A stretch of DNA of 64,000 nucleotides from Phenylobacterium aquaticum (GTDB lineage: Bacteria; Pseudomonadota; Alphaproteobacteria; Caulobacterales; Caulobacteraceae), in assembly GCF_022695515.1 (NCBI RefSeq), contig NZ_JALDPT010000032.1:1-64000 (forward strand). The letters are read 5' to 3'. The position numbers and the translations under genes were made by a program. Shown in pieces: positions 26,183 to 34,320 of the stretch. The notes under the pieces were generated by a model. The model ran no database searches, was not told the DNA's origin, and was given only the letters and a program-made list of their open reading frames with translations. Each line of letters starts with the position of its first letter. The first letter of the stretch is position 1.

Positions 26183-26806
26183 TCACTTCGGCTCGACGAC
26201 CCTCGCCGGCCGCCGAAGGGGGTCGCGCAGGACGGCGATGATCTCGCGGACCTGGGCGCGAGCGTGGTCCAGGCCCTGGCTCGTGTCGACGACGAACTGG
26301 GCGCGGGCGCGCTTCTCGGCGTCGGGGGTCTGGCGCTTGAGGATGTCGTCGAGCCGCGCCTCGGTCATGCCCTCGCGGGCCAGGACCCGTTCGCGCTGCA
26401 TGTGGGCGGGGGCCGACGCCACAACCACGGCGTCGACATTGGCGTGGCCGCCGGTCTCGAACAGCAGGGGGATGTCGAGCACGACGATGTCGGCGTTCGC
26501 CGCCTTGGCGCGCTCGAAGAAGCCGATGCGGTCCTTGCCCACCAGGGGATGGACCACCGCATTGAGCTTGGCCATGGCCTCGTCGTTCCCCAGCACGCGC
26601 TGGCGCAGGGCCTCGCGGTCGACGGCGCCGTCGCGGGTCACGCCGGGAAAGGCCGCCTCCAGGGGTTCGACCGCGGCGCCGCCCTTCACATAGAGGTCGG
26701 CCACGGCGGCGTCGGCGTCATAGACCGGGATCCCCGCCTCGCGGAACATGGCCGCGGTGGTCGACTTGCCCATGCCGATGGAGCCGGTCAGGCCAATGAT
26801 CATCAT
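26183..26806 (-). CDS. coaE: Dephospho-CoA kinase
   Basis: A 207-residue enzyme adding the 3'-phosphate in the last step of coenzyme A synthesis. The P-loop is LTGSIGMGKSTTAAMF near the N-terminus, with GIPVYDADAAV, HPLVGKDRIGFFE, IVVLDIPLLFETGG and the lid region RERVLAREGM. It is separated from aroE by 3 bp, so the two are surely cotranscribed. Confidence 0.95.
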   Translation of the reverse strand: MMIIGLTGSIGMGKSTTAAMFREAGIPVYDADAAVADLYVKGGAAVEPLEAAFPGVTRDGAVDREALRQRVLGNDEAMAKLNAVVHPLVGKDRIGFFERAKAANADIVVLDIPLLFETGGHANVDAVVVASAPAHMQRERVLAREGMTEARLDDILKRQTPDAEKRARAQFVVDTSQGLDHARAQVREIIAVLRDPLRRPARVVEPK

Positions 26807-26809
26807 GTC

Positions 26810-27658
26810 TCAAAGTCCCAGGGTCTGGATCGCCAGGGCGCGCACGTCTACGTCCGCGGGCGGGCTCTGGCCGTAGAAGGCTTCGAAGGACGGGACCGCC
26901 TGGCCGATCAGCATGGCGAGGCCGTCGACGGTTCGCCGGCCCACCGCCTCGGCCGCCGCCAGGAACGGGGTCTTCAGTGGCTTATAGACCATGTCCATCA
27001 CCACGCAGACCTGCGGCGTCGCGGCCAGCGGCACGTCCAGGGTCGCGCCGTCGGCGATGCCGGCCGAGGTGGCGTTGACCAGGGCCTGGATCCCGCGGAA
27101 AGCGGCCGAGACCTCATCGAGGCCCCAGGCCGAGATCGCGCCGCCAAGGCTGTCGGCGATCGCCTGGGCCTTGGCCTTTGTGCGGTTGACGATGCGGATG
27201 TCGGGGCAGCCGGCCTCGGCGAAGGCCGCCGCGGCGCCCCGTGCGCCGCCGCCGGCGCCCAGGATCGTCACCGCCCCGGCCTTGGGGTCGAACCCCGGGG
27301 CCTGTTCGGCGAAGGCCCGCAGCAGGCCGAGGCCGTCGGTGTTGTCGGCCAGGACCGAGCCGTCAGTGCGGAACACCAGGACATTGGCGGCCTGGGCGGC
27401 GGTCGCGCGGGCGGTCGCCTCATCCGCTGCGGCCAGGGCCTCGCCCTTGAACGGCAGGGTGACGTTCAGGCCCGCCACCGATCCGCCACGCAAGCCTTCG
27501 ACAAAGGCCGCGAAGCGGCCGTTCGCGATGGCGAAAGGCACATAGACGGCGTCGAGCCCCGTCGCGGCGATCCAGGCGTTGTGCAGCACCGGGCTCATCG
27601 AGTGGGCGATCGGCTGGCCGACCACGCCGGCGACCCGGGTCTTTCCGCTGAGCGTCAT
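26810..27658 (-). CDS. aroE: Shikimate dehydrogenase
   Basis: A 282-residue NADPH enzyme reducing 3-dehydroshikimate in aromatic amino acid synthesis. The shikimate site is GQPIAHSMSPVLHNAW, the catalytic region is GLNVTLPFKGEA (Lys), then ADNTDGLGLLRAF. The nucleotide-binding loop is ILGAGGGARGAAAAF and NRTKAKAQAI suits NADP. It overlaps maf by four bases in this conserved origin-proximal operon. Confidence 0.95.
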   Translation of the reverse strand: MTLSGKTRVAGVVGQPIAHSMSPVLHNAWIAATGLDAVYVPFAIANGRFAAFVEGLRGGSVAGLNVTLPFKGEALAAADEATARATAAQAANVLVFRTDGSVLADNTDGLGLLRAFAEQAPGFDPKAGAVTILGAGGGARGAAAAFAEAGCPDIRIVNRTKAKAQAIADSLGGAISAWGLDEVSAAFRGIQALVNATSAGIADGATLDVPLAATPQVCVVMDMVYKPLKTPFLAAAEAVGRRTVDGLAMLIGQAVPSFEAFYGQSPPADVDVRALAIQTLGL

Positions 27659-28245
27659 CGGGCGACGATCCCGTGGTTTCGCAGCAGCTCGAGCAGACCC
27701 ATCAGCGGCAGGCCGAGGATGGTGAAATAGTCGCCCTCGATCCTGGAGAACAGCTGGGCGCCGGGCCCTTCCAGCCGATAGCAGCCGACCGACCCCAGAG
27801 CCTGTTCGCCCTCATTCGCCAGATAGTCCTCCAGGAAGGCGTCGGAGAAGTCGCGCATGGTGAGCGTGGCCGACACCAGCTCGCGCCAGATGGGCGCGCC
27901 GTCCTTCGCCACCACCACCGCCGAATGCAGCTGGTGCGGCTTGGCGCGCAGCATCTTCAGCCGCCCGCGCGCCGCCTCCAGGGTCTCGGCCTTGTCATAG
28001 AGCCCGCCTTCGAACTCCAGAGTCTGGTCCGCCCCGATGACGAGGCCGGAACGGCCTCGCGAGATTTTCACGGCCTTGAGTTCGGCCAGGGCCTCGGCGA
28101 TGGCCCGGGCGTCCTGGCCTTCGGCGAGCAAGGCGGTCTTGACGCTGTCTTCGTCGACGCCGGACACCGCGGTCTCGAACGGCACGCCGGCGCCCTTCAA
28201 CACCGCGGTCCGCGCCGCGCTCTTCGACGCCAGGATCACGCTCAC
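27655..28245 (-). CDS. maf: Maf family nucleotide pyrophosphatase
   Basis: A 196-residue Maf/HAM1-like protein: LASKSAARTAVLKGAGVPFE at the N-terminus (a variant of the usual SxSPRR), SGLVIGADQTLEFEG with the catalytic Asp in the GADQ motif, and VGCYRLEGPGAQLFSRIEGD near the end. Maf enzymes hydrolyse non-canonical or modified nucleoside triphosphates and have been linked to septum inhibition. It overlaps both aroE and ppsR by 4 bases. Confidence 0.92.
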   Translation of the reverse strand: MSVILASKSAARTAVLKGAGVPFETAVSGVDEDSVKTALLAEGQDARAIAEALAELKAVKISRGRSGLVIGADQTLEFEGGLYDKAETLEAARGRLKMLRAKPHQLHSAVVVAKDGAPIWRELVSATLTMRDFSDAFLEDYLANEGEQALGSVGCYRLEGPGAQLFSRIEGDYFTILGLPLMGLLELLRNHGIVAR

Positions 28246-29093
28246 CCCATCACCTCCACAGACCCGTGTCCGCCATGCAGCAGGTTCAGCACCGAGGCGG
28301 CGGTCTCCTCGACGCTGCGGCGGGTCACGTCGATCACCGGCCAGCCCATCCGCTCATAGAGCCGGCGGGCCTGGACGATCTCGTCGCGCACCGCCTCGAT
28401 GTCGATATAGGTCGACTCGCGGTTCTCTTTCAGACTGAGCAGCCGGTTCCTGCGAATCTGGATCAGCCGGTCGGGCGAGATCGACAGGCCGACGATCAGG
28501 GCGTGGCGCAGGGTGTAGAGCTTTTCCGGGATCGGCCGGCCCGGCACCAGGGGCACATTGGCCGCCCGGATGCCGCGGTGGGCCAGATAGATGCTGGTCG
28601 GGGTCTTGGAGGTCCGCGACACGCCCACCAGCACCACATCGGCCTGGTCGAGATCCTGCCCGCCCTGGCCGTCGTCATGGCCGATGGCGTAGTTCAGGGC
28701 GTCCATCCGGTTGAAATAGTCGTTGTCGAGCGCGTGCTGCACGCCCACCCGCCGGCTCAGCGAGGCGCCCAGATAGCGCGACAGGGACGAGACCAGCGGG
28801 TCGAGGGCGGCGATGCAGGCCATGTCGAGCTTGCGGCAGCCGTCCTCCAGCGCCGCGCGCAGGCCGTCGTCGACGATGGTGTGGATCACCACGCCGGGCG
28901 CCGCCTCGATATCGGTGAGCGCCCGCTCCAGCTGCCGGGGCGAACGGACCAGGGCGTAGATGTGCTCGATCGGCAGGACGTTCTCGAACCGGGCGCAGAC
29001 CGCGCGGGCCATGGCGTTGAGGGTCTCGCCCGTGGAGTCGGAGACCAGGTGCACATGGAAGTAGGTGGCGAAGCGCGTGGGGTTAGTGGTCAT
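28242..29093 (-). CDS. Pyruvate phosphate dikinase / PEP synthase regulatory protein (DUF299)
   Basis: A 283-residue bifunctional kinase/phosphorylase family protein. Signatures are FHVHLVSDSTGETLNAMARA, IHTIVDDGLR, the P-loop VLVGVSRTSKTPTSIYLA, and YIDIEAVRDEIVQARRLYER. I start at MTTNPTRF because conservation begins there; the 27 extra codons upstream are unlike the family. It flanks the origin, as its ortholog does in C. crescentus, and leads the leftward operon through dnaQ. Confidence 0.92.
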   Translation of the reverse strand: MTTNPTRFATYFHVHLVSDSTGETLNAMARAVCARFENVLPIEHIYALVRSPRQLERALTDIEAAPGVVIHTIVDDGLRAALEDGCRKLDMACIAALDPLVSSLSRYLGASLSRRVGVQHALDNDYFNRMDALNYAIGHDDGQGGQDLDQADVVLVGVSRTSKTPTSIYLAHRGIRAANVPLVPGRPIPEKLYTLRHALIVGLSISPDRLIQIRRNRLLSLKENRESTYIDIEAVRDEIVQARRLYERMGWPVIDVTRRSVEETAASVLNLLHGGHGSVEVMG

Positions 29094-29335
29094 GGGAGCT
29101 CGGAAGCGCGCCTTGTCTTGGAACCCTGGCGGGAACGGGCCCTGGGACAGGAGGCCGCACCGTCGGCGAGACATAAACTTGGGGACGAAACGGTCGACAT
29201 CTTCTTAGCGAAGCCCGCGGCGATTGGGGATAGGCGCCGCGTTCGCCGACCGCCGCACAATGACGGGGATGAAAGCGGCCTTCGGCGCACGAGCCGTCCT
29301 CAGGTCCCGCAGGCTTCGGGGTGGGTGTGTAAAGG

Positions 29336-29350
29336 TTAAGAGAGGATTAA
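29336..29350 (+). promoter_or_regulatory. CtrA box 1 in Cori
   Basis: TTAA GAGAGGA TTAA, an exact match to the CtrA consensus TTAA-N7-TTAA. In C. crescentus, CtrA bound at such boxes silences the origin in swarmer cells. Confidence 0.8.
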
Positions 29351-29390
29351 CGAGCGTCGCCGTTCCGCCCCGCGGGCGCCCCCGGCGGGG

Positions 29391-29405
29391 TTAATGAAAG
29401 GTTAA
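29391..29405 (+). promoter_or_regulatory. CtrA box 2 in Cori
   Basis: TTAA TGAAAGG TTAA, a second exact match, 55 bp from box 1 (start to start) and 31 bp before the DnaA box. Spacing of about five helical turns would place both dimers on one face of the DNA. Confidence 0.8.
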
Positions 29406-29435
29406 GGCCTTCGAGGGGCTTGGGCGTCGTCCCCG

Positions 29436-29444
29436 TTTTCCACA
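29436..29444 (+). promoter_or_regulatory. DnaA box in Cori
   Basis: TTTTCCACA fits the general DnaA box TTWTNCACA. It lies just after CtrA box 2 and just before a CcrM site (GAATC, 29451-29455). Confidence 0.7.
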
Positions 29445-29565
29445 GCCGGTGAATCACCAGGGCGGACAGGCGTGGGAAAGGCTGGGGACGGGACCGGCGC
29501 CGACCGATCCGCGCGAGCGTTTTCCCCCACGATTCCCAGGCCCTGTCGCTACCCCTCCTAAAAAC

Positions 29566-29580
29566 CTAATCAAACCTTAA
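29566..29580 (+). promoter_or_regulatory. Degenerate CtrA box overlapping an IHF-like site
   Basis: CTAA TCAAACC TTAA has one mismatch to the CtrA consensus. AATCAAACCTTAA (29568-29580) inside it is one mismatch from the IHF consensus WATCAANNNNTTR. An IHF site overlapping a CtrA box is known from C. crescentus Cori. It is also placed to influence hemE transcription. Confidence 0.6.
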
Positions 29581-29669
29581 GACAGGTAGAGAGGCTTTCC
29601 GGGACGAGGGCGCATCCCGGATCAAGGGTCGCACTTGAGCCTGAGCGGCGAAGGCGATTTAAGGGGGCC

Positions 29670-30701
29670 ATGACCGATCCCGTGAAACCCAAGCTTCTTC
29701 GCGCCCTGGCCGGCGAGACCCTGGCGCGTCCGCCGGTGTGGTTCATGCGGCAGGCGGGCCGATCCCTTCCGGAGTACTGGGCTTTGCGGGAGAAGGCCGG
29801 GGACTTCCTGACCCTGTGCTACAATCCCGAGATGGCGGCCGAGGTCACCCTCCAGCCCCTGCGCCGTTTCCCGTTGGACGCCGCGATCCTCTTCGCCGAT
29901 ATCCTGCTGATCCCCCAGGCCCTGGGCCAGAAGGTCTGGTTCGAGACCGGCGAGGGGCCGCGGCTGGAGCCCCTGCCGGAGATCGCCGCCCTGGCTGACC
30001 AGATCGAAGCCTCGACCGGTCGCCTGGCCAATATTGGCGAGACCGCCAGCCGGGTCCGGGCCGAGCTGGAGCCCGAGCGGGCCTTGATCGGGTTCGCCGG
30101 GGCGCCCTGGACCGTGGCGACCTACATGATCGAGGGTCGGGGCTCGAAGCGCGAGGAGGCCCGGCTCTGGGCTTATCAGAACCCCGAGAAGCTCGACGCC
30201 CTGCTGGAGGTGCTGGTGGAGGCCACCGCCCGATATCTGGTCATGCAGGCCAAGGCCGGCGCCCAGGCCCTGAAGCTGTTCGAGAGCTGGGCGGAAGGTC
30301 TGCCCGAGGACCTGTTCGAGCGGATCGTCATCGGCCCGCACACGGCGATCGTGGAGAAGGTTCGCGCCGCCGGGATCGATGTTCCGTTCATAGGCTTCCC
30401 GCGGGGCGCCGGCGCCCTGGTCGCCAACTATGCGGCCCGGGTTCCGGTTCAGGCCGTGGGGCTGGACACCCAGGCGCCGCTCGCGCTCGGGCGTCAGATC
30501 CAGGCGGGCGGCAAGACCATCCAGGGGGCGCTCGACAATCTGCTGCTGCTCGCGGGTGGGCCGGCGCTCGACGCGCGCATCGATGCGTTGATCGAGGCCT
30601 GGAACCAGGGCCCCTACATCTTCAATCTCGGCCACGGGGTCATGCCCCAGACGCCGATCGAGCATCTCGACCGGGCCATCCGCCGCGTGGTGGGGGCATG
30701 A
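29670..30701 (+). CDS. hemE: Uroporphyrinogen decarboxylase
   Basis: A 343-residue heme pathway enzyme converting uroporphyrinogen III to coproporphyrinogen III. Family signatures are PPVWFMRQAGRSLPEY (with the substrate-binding Arg), AAILFADILLIPQALG with the key Asp, GFAGAPWTVATYMIEG, and FNLGHGVMPQTPIEH. It is the first gene right of the origin and overlaps hemH by four bases. In C. crescentus hemE promoter activity is coupled to origin function. Confidence 0.96.
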   Translation: MTDPVKPKLLRALAGETLARPPVWFMRQAGRSLPEYWALREKAGDFLTLCYNPEMAAEVTLQPLRRFPLDAAILFADILLIPQALGQKVWFETGEGPRLEPLPEIAALADQIEASTGRLANIGETASRVRAELEPERALIGFAGAPWTVATYMIEGRGSKREEARLWAYQNPEKLDALLEVLVEATARYLVMQAKAGAQALKLFESWAEGLPEDLFERIVIGPHTAIVEKVRAAGIDVPFIGFPRGAGALVANYAARVPVQAVGLDTQAPLALGRQIQAGGKTIQGALDNLLLLAGGPALDARIDALIEAWNQGPYIFNLGHGVMPQTPIEHLDRAIRRVVGA

Positions 30702-31738
30702 GCCGGCTCGCGGTCGTCGTCTTCAACCTCGGCGGCCCGGACGGGCCCGACGCGGTTCGCCCTTTTCTCTACAACCTGTTCAAGGACCCGGCGATCATTT
30801 CGGTCCCGGCCCTGCTGCGCTATCCGCTCGCGGCCCTGATCTCCTCGCGTCGGGAAAAGCCGGCCCAGGCCAATTACGCGATCATGGGCGGCGGCTCGCC
30901 CCTGCTGCCGGAGACGAAGGCCCAGGCCCAGGCGCTGGAGACGGCGCTGAACCTGGCCGAACCTGGGCGCGAGGCCCGCGTGTTCATCGCCATGCGCTAC
31001 TGGAAGCCGTTCGCCGATCAGACCGCGGCCGAGGTCGCCGACTTCGCGCCGGACGAGATCGTGCTTCTGCCGCTCTATCCCCAGTTCTCGACCACCACCT
31101 CGGCCTCGTCGCTGAAGGACTGGGCAGCGAACTATAAGGGGCCGGGCCGCACGCGCACCGTCTGCTGCTATCCGACCGCCGAGGGGCTGATCGCCGCTCA
31201 TGTCGGCCAGATCGCCGCAACCTGGGCCAAGGCCGGCGAGCCCAAGAATGTCCGCCTGCTGTTCTCCGCCCACGGCCTGCCGGAAAAGGTGATCCAGGGC
31301 GGCGATCCCTACCAGGCCCAGATCGAGGCCACGGCCGCCGCCGTCGCCGCCCGCCTGCCCCAGCTGCCGGACTGGAAGGTTTGCTATCAGAGCCGGGTCG
31401 GGCCGATGAAGTGGCTGGGCCCGCCCACCGACGCCGAGATCCGCCGCGCCGGCGCCGAGGGCAAGGGGGTGCTGATCACCCCGATCGCCTTCGTGTCCGA
31501 GCATGTGGAAACCCTGGTCGAGCTCGACCACGAATACGCCGAGATCGCCCATCAGGTCGGCTGCGCCCCCTATCTGCGCGCGCCGGCCGTGGGGATCGAC
31601 GAGGCCTTCATCGGCGCCCTGAAGCAGGCGGTCGATCACGCCCTGCCCCGCGCCGGCGGTTCTGCGCCTGAGGGCGCTTGGCTCTGTCCGGCCGGTCATG
31701 GCCAATGTGCGAAACGACGGGAAGGAACGCTCGCATGA
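30698..31738 (+). CDS. hemH: Ferrochelatase
   Basis: A 346-residue enzyme inserting iron into protoporphyrin IX. Seen are VFNLGGPDGPDAVRPFLYNL at the N-terminus, PLYPQFSTTTSASSL, the catalytic region LFSAHGLPEKVI (His), YQSRVGPMKWLGPPTD and ITPIAFVSEHVETLVELDHE. The start overlaps the hemE stop (ATGA) and its stop overlaps hemJ, forming hemE-hemH-hemJ. Confidence 0.96.
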   Translation: MSRLAVVVFNLGGPDGPDAVRPFLYNLFKDPAIISVPALLRYPLAALISSRREKPAQANYAIMGGGSPLLPETKAQAQALETALNLAEPGREARVFIAMRYWKPFADQTAAEVADFAPDEIVLLPLYPQFSTTTSASSLKDWAANYKGPGRTRTVCCYPTAEGLIAAHVGQIAATWAKAGEPKNVRLLFSAHGLPEKVIQGGDPYQAQIEATAAAVAARLPQLPDWKVCYQSRVGPMKWLGPPTDAEIRRAGAEGKGVLITPIAFVSEHVETLVELDHEYAEIAHQVGCAPYLRAPAVGIDEAFIGALKQAVDHALPRAGGSAPEGAWLCPAGHGQCAKRREGTLA

Positions 31739-32193
31739 ACTGGTACGACCTGATCCGCGGCCTGCACATCATCGCGGTGATCGCCTGGATGTCGGGGATG
31801 ATGTACCTGCCCCGGCTCTACGCCTACCACACCGAGACGGCGCCTCCCGGCAGCGAGTTCGACGCCCACTTCCAGGTGTGGGAGGCCAAGCTCCTGCGGA
31901 TCATCATCAACCCGGCGATGATCATCACCTTCATTCTGGGCCTAGCGCTCATATATATCGATGCGACCCAGATCCGCGGCGGCTACGGCTTCCTGCTCAA
32001 GCCCTGGATGCTGACCAAGATCGCCGGGATCATCTTCCTGGTCAGTTGGCACGGGTTCCTGGCCGGCGCCCGCAAGAAGCTGGCGGCGGGGGAACGGCCC
32101 CGGTCGGCCAAGTTCTGGCGCGCCACCAACGAACTCCCCTTCCTCGCCGCGGCGATCATGGTCATCGCCGTGACGACGGAATTCGGGAACTAG
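31735..32193 (+). CDS. hemJ: Protoporphyrinogen oxidase HemJ
   Basis: A 152-residue membrane protein with four helices. HemJ features are the His in RGLHIIAVIAWMSGMMYLPR, then FQVWEAKLLRIIINPAMI, LLKPWMLTKIAGII and SWHGFLAG. HemJ oxidises protoporphyrinogen IX in bacteria lacking HemG/HemY. I start at 31735 where ATG overlaps the hemH stop; 19 extra upstream codons read through hemH. Three consecutive late heme steps are thus encoded next to the origin. Confidence 0.93.
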   Translation: MNWYDLIRGLHIIAVIAWMSGMMYLPRLYAYHTETAPPGSEFDAHFQVWEAKLLRIIINPAMIITFILGLALIYIDATQIRGGYGFLLKPWMLTKIAGIIFLVSWHGFLAGARKKLAAGERPRSAKFWRATNELPFLAAAIMVIAVTTEFGN

Positions 32194-32573
32194 AACCGCC
32201 CTGTTCCTCTCCCCGCATACGGGGAGAGGTTAGGTGAGGGGCGGCTCGCGGAGCGAGACGTCTTTGGCGCCAGGCCCCTCACCCCACCCTCTCCCGAGGG
32301 AGAGGGCATCGGGCTGAGAACCACCACCACCCTTGACCCACGCTCCCCAACGTGGTTCCGCTGATCCCACGTGGTTCGCTGGCGGTTCGCCGTGGCCCAC
32401 GCCCCGCCTCTTTCCGGCGCCGCGCGCTCCCCCATGGACGCCGCCGCGGCCCGGCCCCAAAAGATCCATACGACGCGCCGCCCCCGGATTTTCACATCCG
32501 CCAGGCCGTCGACAGAGTTTCCAGCATGGCGTCGCGGCCCCGGGTCGCGCGCGCCTTATGACGAGTTGAATTG
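32194..32573. other. 380 bp leader region between hemJ and rho
   Basis: The first third is a palindromic repeat element (32206-32306). The rest is C-rich, with repeated CCACG/CGTGG segments at 32339-32375 and few purine-rich runs, which could be an unstructured, rut-like leader. Autoregulation of rho through its leader is known in E. coli, but here it is only a possibility. No protein frame is convincing. Confidence 0.5.
32206..32306. repeat. REP/BIME-like palindromic element
   Basis: Three nested hairpins: CCTCTCCCCG/CGGGGAGAGG (32206-32229), an outer pair GGTGAGGGGC (32233-32242) with GCCCCTCACC (32274-32283), and CCCTCTCCC/GGGAGAGGG (32287-32306). A similar element lies at 37787-37894 and a related one at 34184-34314. 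Confidence 0.7.
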
Positions 32574-33997
32574 ATGTCTGAAGACACCCCCCACACCCTC
32601 GGCGAAGACCTGGCCGCTGAAGCCCAGGCCGATCAGGCCGCCGAGGCCGAAAGCCAGACCACCCAGGACGCCGAGGGCGACGACGAGGACGGCCAGTCCT
32701 CCGAGGTCAAGGCCGCCATCGCGGCGCTTGGCCTGACCCGCATGTCGCTGCAGGAGCTGAAGGACAAGTCGCCCGCCGACCTGCTCTCCTTCGCCGAGAC
32801 CCTGGAGATCGAGAACGCCAACTCCATGCGCAAGCAGGACATGATGTTCGCGATCCTCAAGACGCTGGCCGAGGAGGGGATCGAGATCTCCGGCTCCGGC
32901 ACGCTCGAGGTCCTGCCCGACGGTTTCGGCTATCTGCGCTCGCCGGAAGCCAACTACCTGCCCGGCCCCGACGACATCTATGTCAGCCCCTCGCAGATCC
33001 GGAAGTTCGGCCTGCGCACCGGCGACACGGTCGACGGCGGCATCCGGGCGCCGCGGGAAGGCGAACGCTACTTCGCCCTCGTGAAGGTCGACCTGACCAA
33101 TTTCGAGAACCCCGAGAACGTCCGCCACAAGGTCCTGTTCGACAACCTGACCCCGCTCTATCCGGACGAGCGGCTGAAGATGGAGCTCGACGATCCGACC
33201 ATCAAGGATCGCTCCGGCCGGATCATCGACATCGTCGCCCCGCTCGGCAAAGGCCAGCGCTGCCTGATCACCGCCCCCCGCGGGTCGGCAAGACGGTGAT
33301 GCTGCAGAACATCGCCAAGTCGATCGAGACCAACCACCCCGAGATCTATCTGATCGTGCTGCTCATCGACGAGCGGCCGGAAGAAGTGACCGACATGCGC
33401 CGCACCGTGCGCGGTGAAGTGGTCTCGTCGACCTTCGACGAACCGGCGACCCGCCACGTGCAGGTGGCCGAGATGGTCATCGAAAAGGCCAAGCGCCTGG
33501 TCGAGCACAAGCGCGACGTCGTCATCCTGCTGGACTCGGTCACCCGTCTGGGCCGTGCCTACAACACCGTCGTCCCGTCCTCGGGCAAGGTGCTGACCGG
33601 CGGTGTGGACGCCAACGCCCTGCAGCGCCCCAAGCGCTTCTTCGGCGCGGCGCGGAACATCGAGGAAGGCGGTTCGCTCACCATCATCGCCACCGCCCTG
33701 ATCGACACCGGCAGCCGGATGGACGAAGTCATCTTCGAAGAGTTCAAGGGCACGGGTAACTCGGAAATCATCCTGGACCGCAAGGTCGCCGACAAGCGCA
33801 TCTTCCCGGCCATCGACGTGCTCAAGTCCGGCACGCGGAAGGAAGAGCTCATCACCCCGAAGGACCAGCTGCAGAAGACCTACATCCTGCGCCGGATCCT
33901 CAACCCGATGGGCGCCCAGGACGCGATCGAGTTCCTGCTCGACAAGCTGCGCAACGCCAAGAACAACGACGACTTCTTCCAGTCGATGAACACCTGA
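32574..33997 (+). CDS. rho: Transcription termination factor Rho, frameshifted in the Walker A motif in this sequence
   Basis: Two frames together give full-length Rho. The first (to about 33279) has an acidic N-terminal extension of some 50 residues, the Rho N-terminal domain (MSLQELKDKSPADLLSFAE) and the cold-shock RNA-binding fold (LEVLPDGFGYLRSPEANYLP). The second carries KTVMLQNIAKSIE, IVLLIDERPEEVTDM (Walker B region), the Q/R loops VILLDSVTRLGRAYN and GGVDANALQRPKRFFGAARN. The break falls in a run of six C (33274-33279). A seventh C restores APPRVGKT. Rho is a hexameric helicase ending transcription and is usually essential here, so a base-call error is likely. Confidence 0.9.
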
Positions 33998-34047
33998 CGA
34001 CCGGCCGGGGCGCGTCCCCGGCCTCGGCCAGACCCCGAACGGCAACA

Positions 34048-34080
34048 CCCCCCGGCCTCCGCGCCGGGGGGTTTCTGTTT
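34048..34080 (+). terminator. Intrinsic terminator after rho
   Basis: Nine base pair stem CCCCCCGGC (34048-34056) and GCCGGGGGG (34063-34071), a 6 nt loop, then TTTCTGTTT. A typical Rho-independent terminator, fitting for a gene whose product would otherwise act on its own transcript. Confidence 0.85.
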
Positions 34081-34106
34081 GGGAATTAGGGTGTTGAATC
34101 TATTGG

Positions 34107-34122
34107 TGTTTCACGTGAAACA
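34107..34122. other. parS: parS site 1 (perfect)
   Basis: TGTTTCACGTGAAACA, the exact 16 bp palindrome bound by chromosomal ParB proteins. It is about 4.7 kb from the predicted origin and intergenic. Confidence 0.93.
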
Positions 34123-34183
34123 GGGGCGGAGCCGAGGCGGCAGACGCCTAAGCCCCTGAAATTCCGAAGGTTTCCCGTGAAAT

Positions 34184-34314
34184 CCCCCACTCCCTCCCCT
34201 TCATGGGGAGGGTGGCTGGCGCGAAGCGCCAGACGGGTGGGGCCCTAGCTGTCGCCGCAGTCCCCCACCCTGGCCGCTGACGCGGCCTGTCCCTCCCCAC
34301 GAGGGGGAGGGAGT
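34184..34314. repeat. Palindromic intergenic repeat element
   Basis: Hairpins CCCTCCCC/GGGGAGGG (34192-34212), CTGGCGC/GCGCCAG (34216-34232) and CCCTCCCC/GGGGAGGG (34291-34311). It resembles the elements at 32206 and 37787 in its C/T-rich arms. It fills the space between convergent rho and the quinone reductase gene. Confidence 0.6.
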
Positions 34315-34320
34315 CCTCGA

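Larger units (their letters stand above)
29094..29669. other. Predicted chromosomal replication origin (Cori)
   Basis: A 576 bp gene-free gap between divergent ppsR and hemE, the same gene pair that flanks Cori in C. crescentus. It contains two perfect CtrA boxes (29336-29350, 29391-29405), one with a degenerate half (29566-29580), a DnaA box TTTTCCACA (29436-29444), CcrM sites GAATC (29451) and GATTC (29531), and a weak TATCCCCA-like site (29225-29233, minus). An AT-rich stretch (29555-29585) is a candidate unwinding or IHF region. The dnaA gene is absent, as expected for this group. Confidence 0.87.
33998..34320. other. 323 bp intergenic region with terminator, parS and repeat
   Basis: Contains, in order, the rho terminator (34048-34080), a perfect parS site (34107-34122), a degenerate parS-like GTTTCCCGTGAAAT (34170-34183) and a palindromic repeat element (34184-34314). 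No coding frame is supported. Confidence 0.7.
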
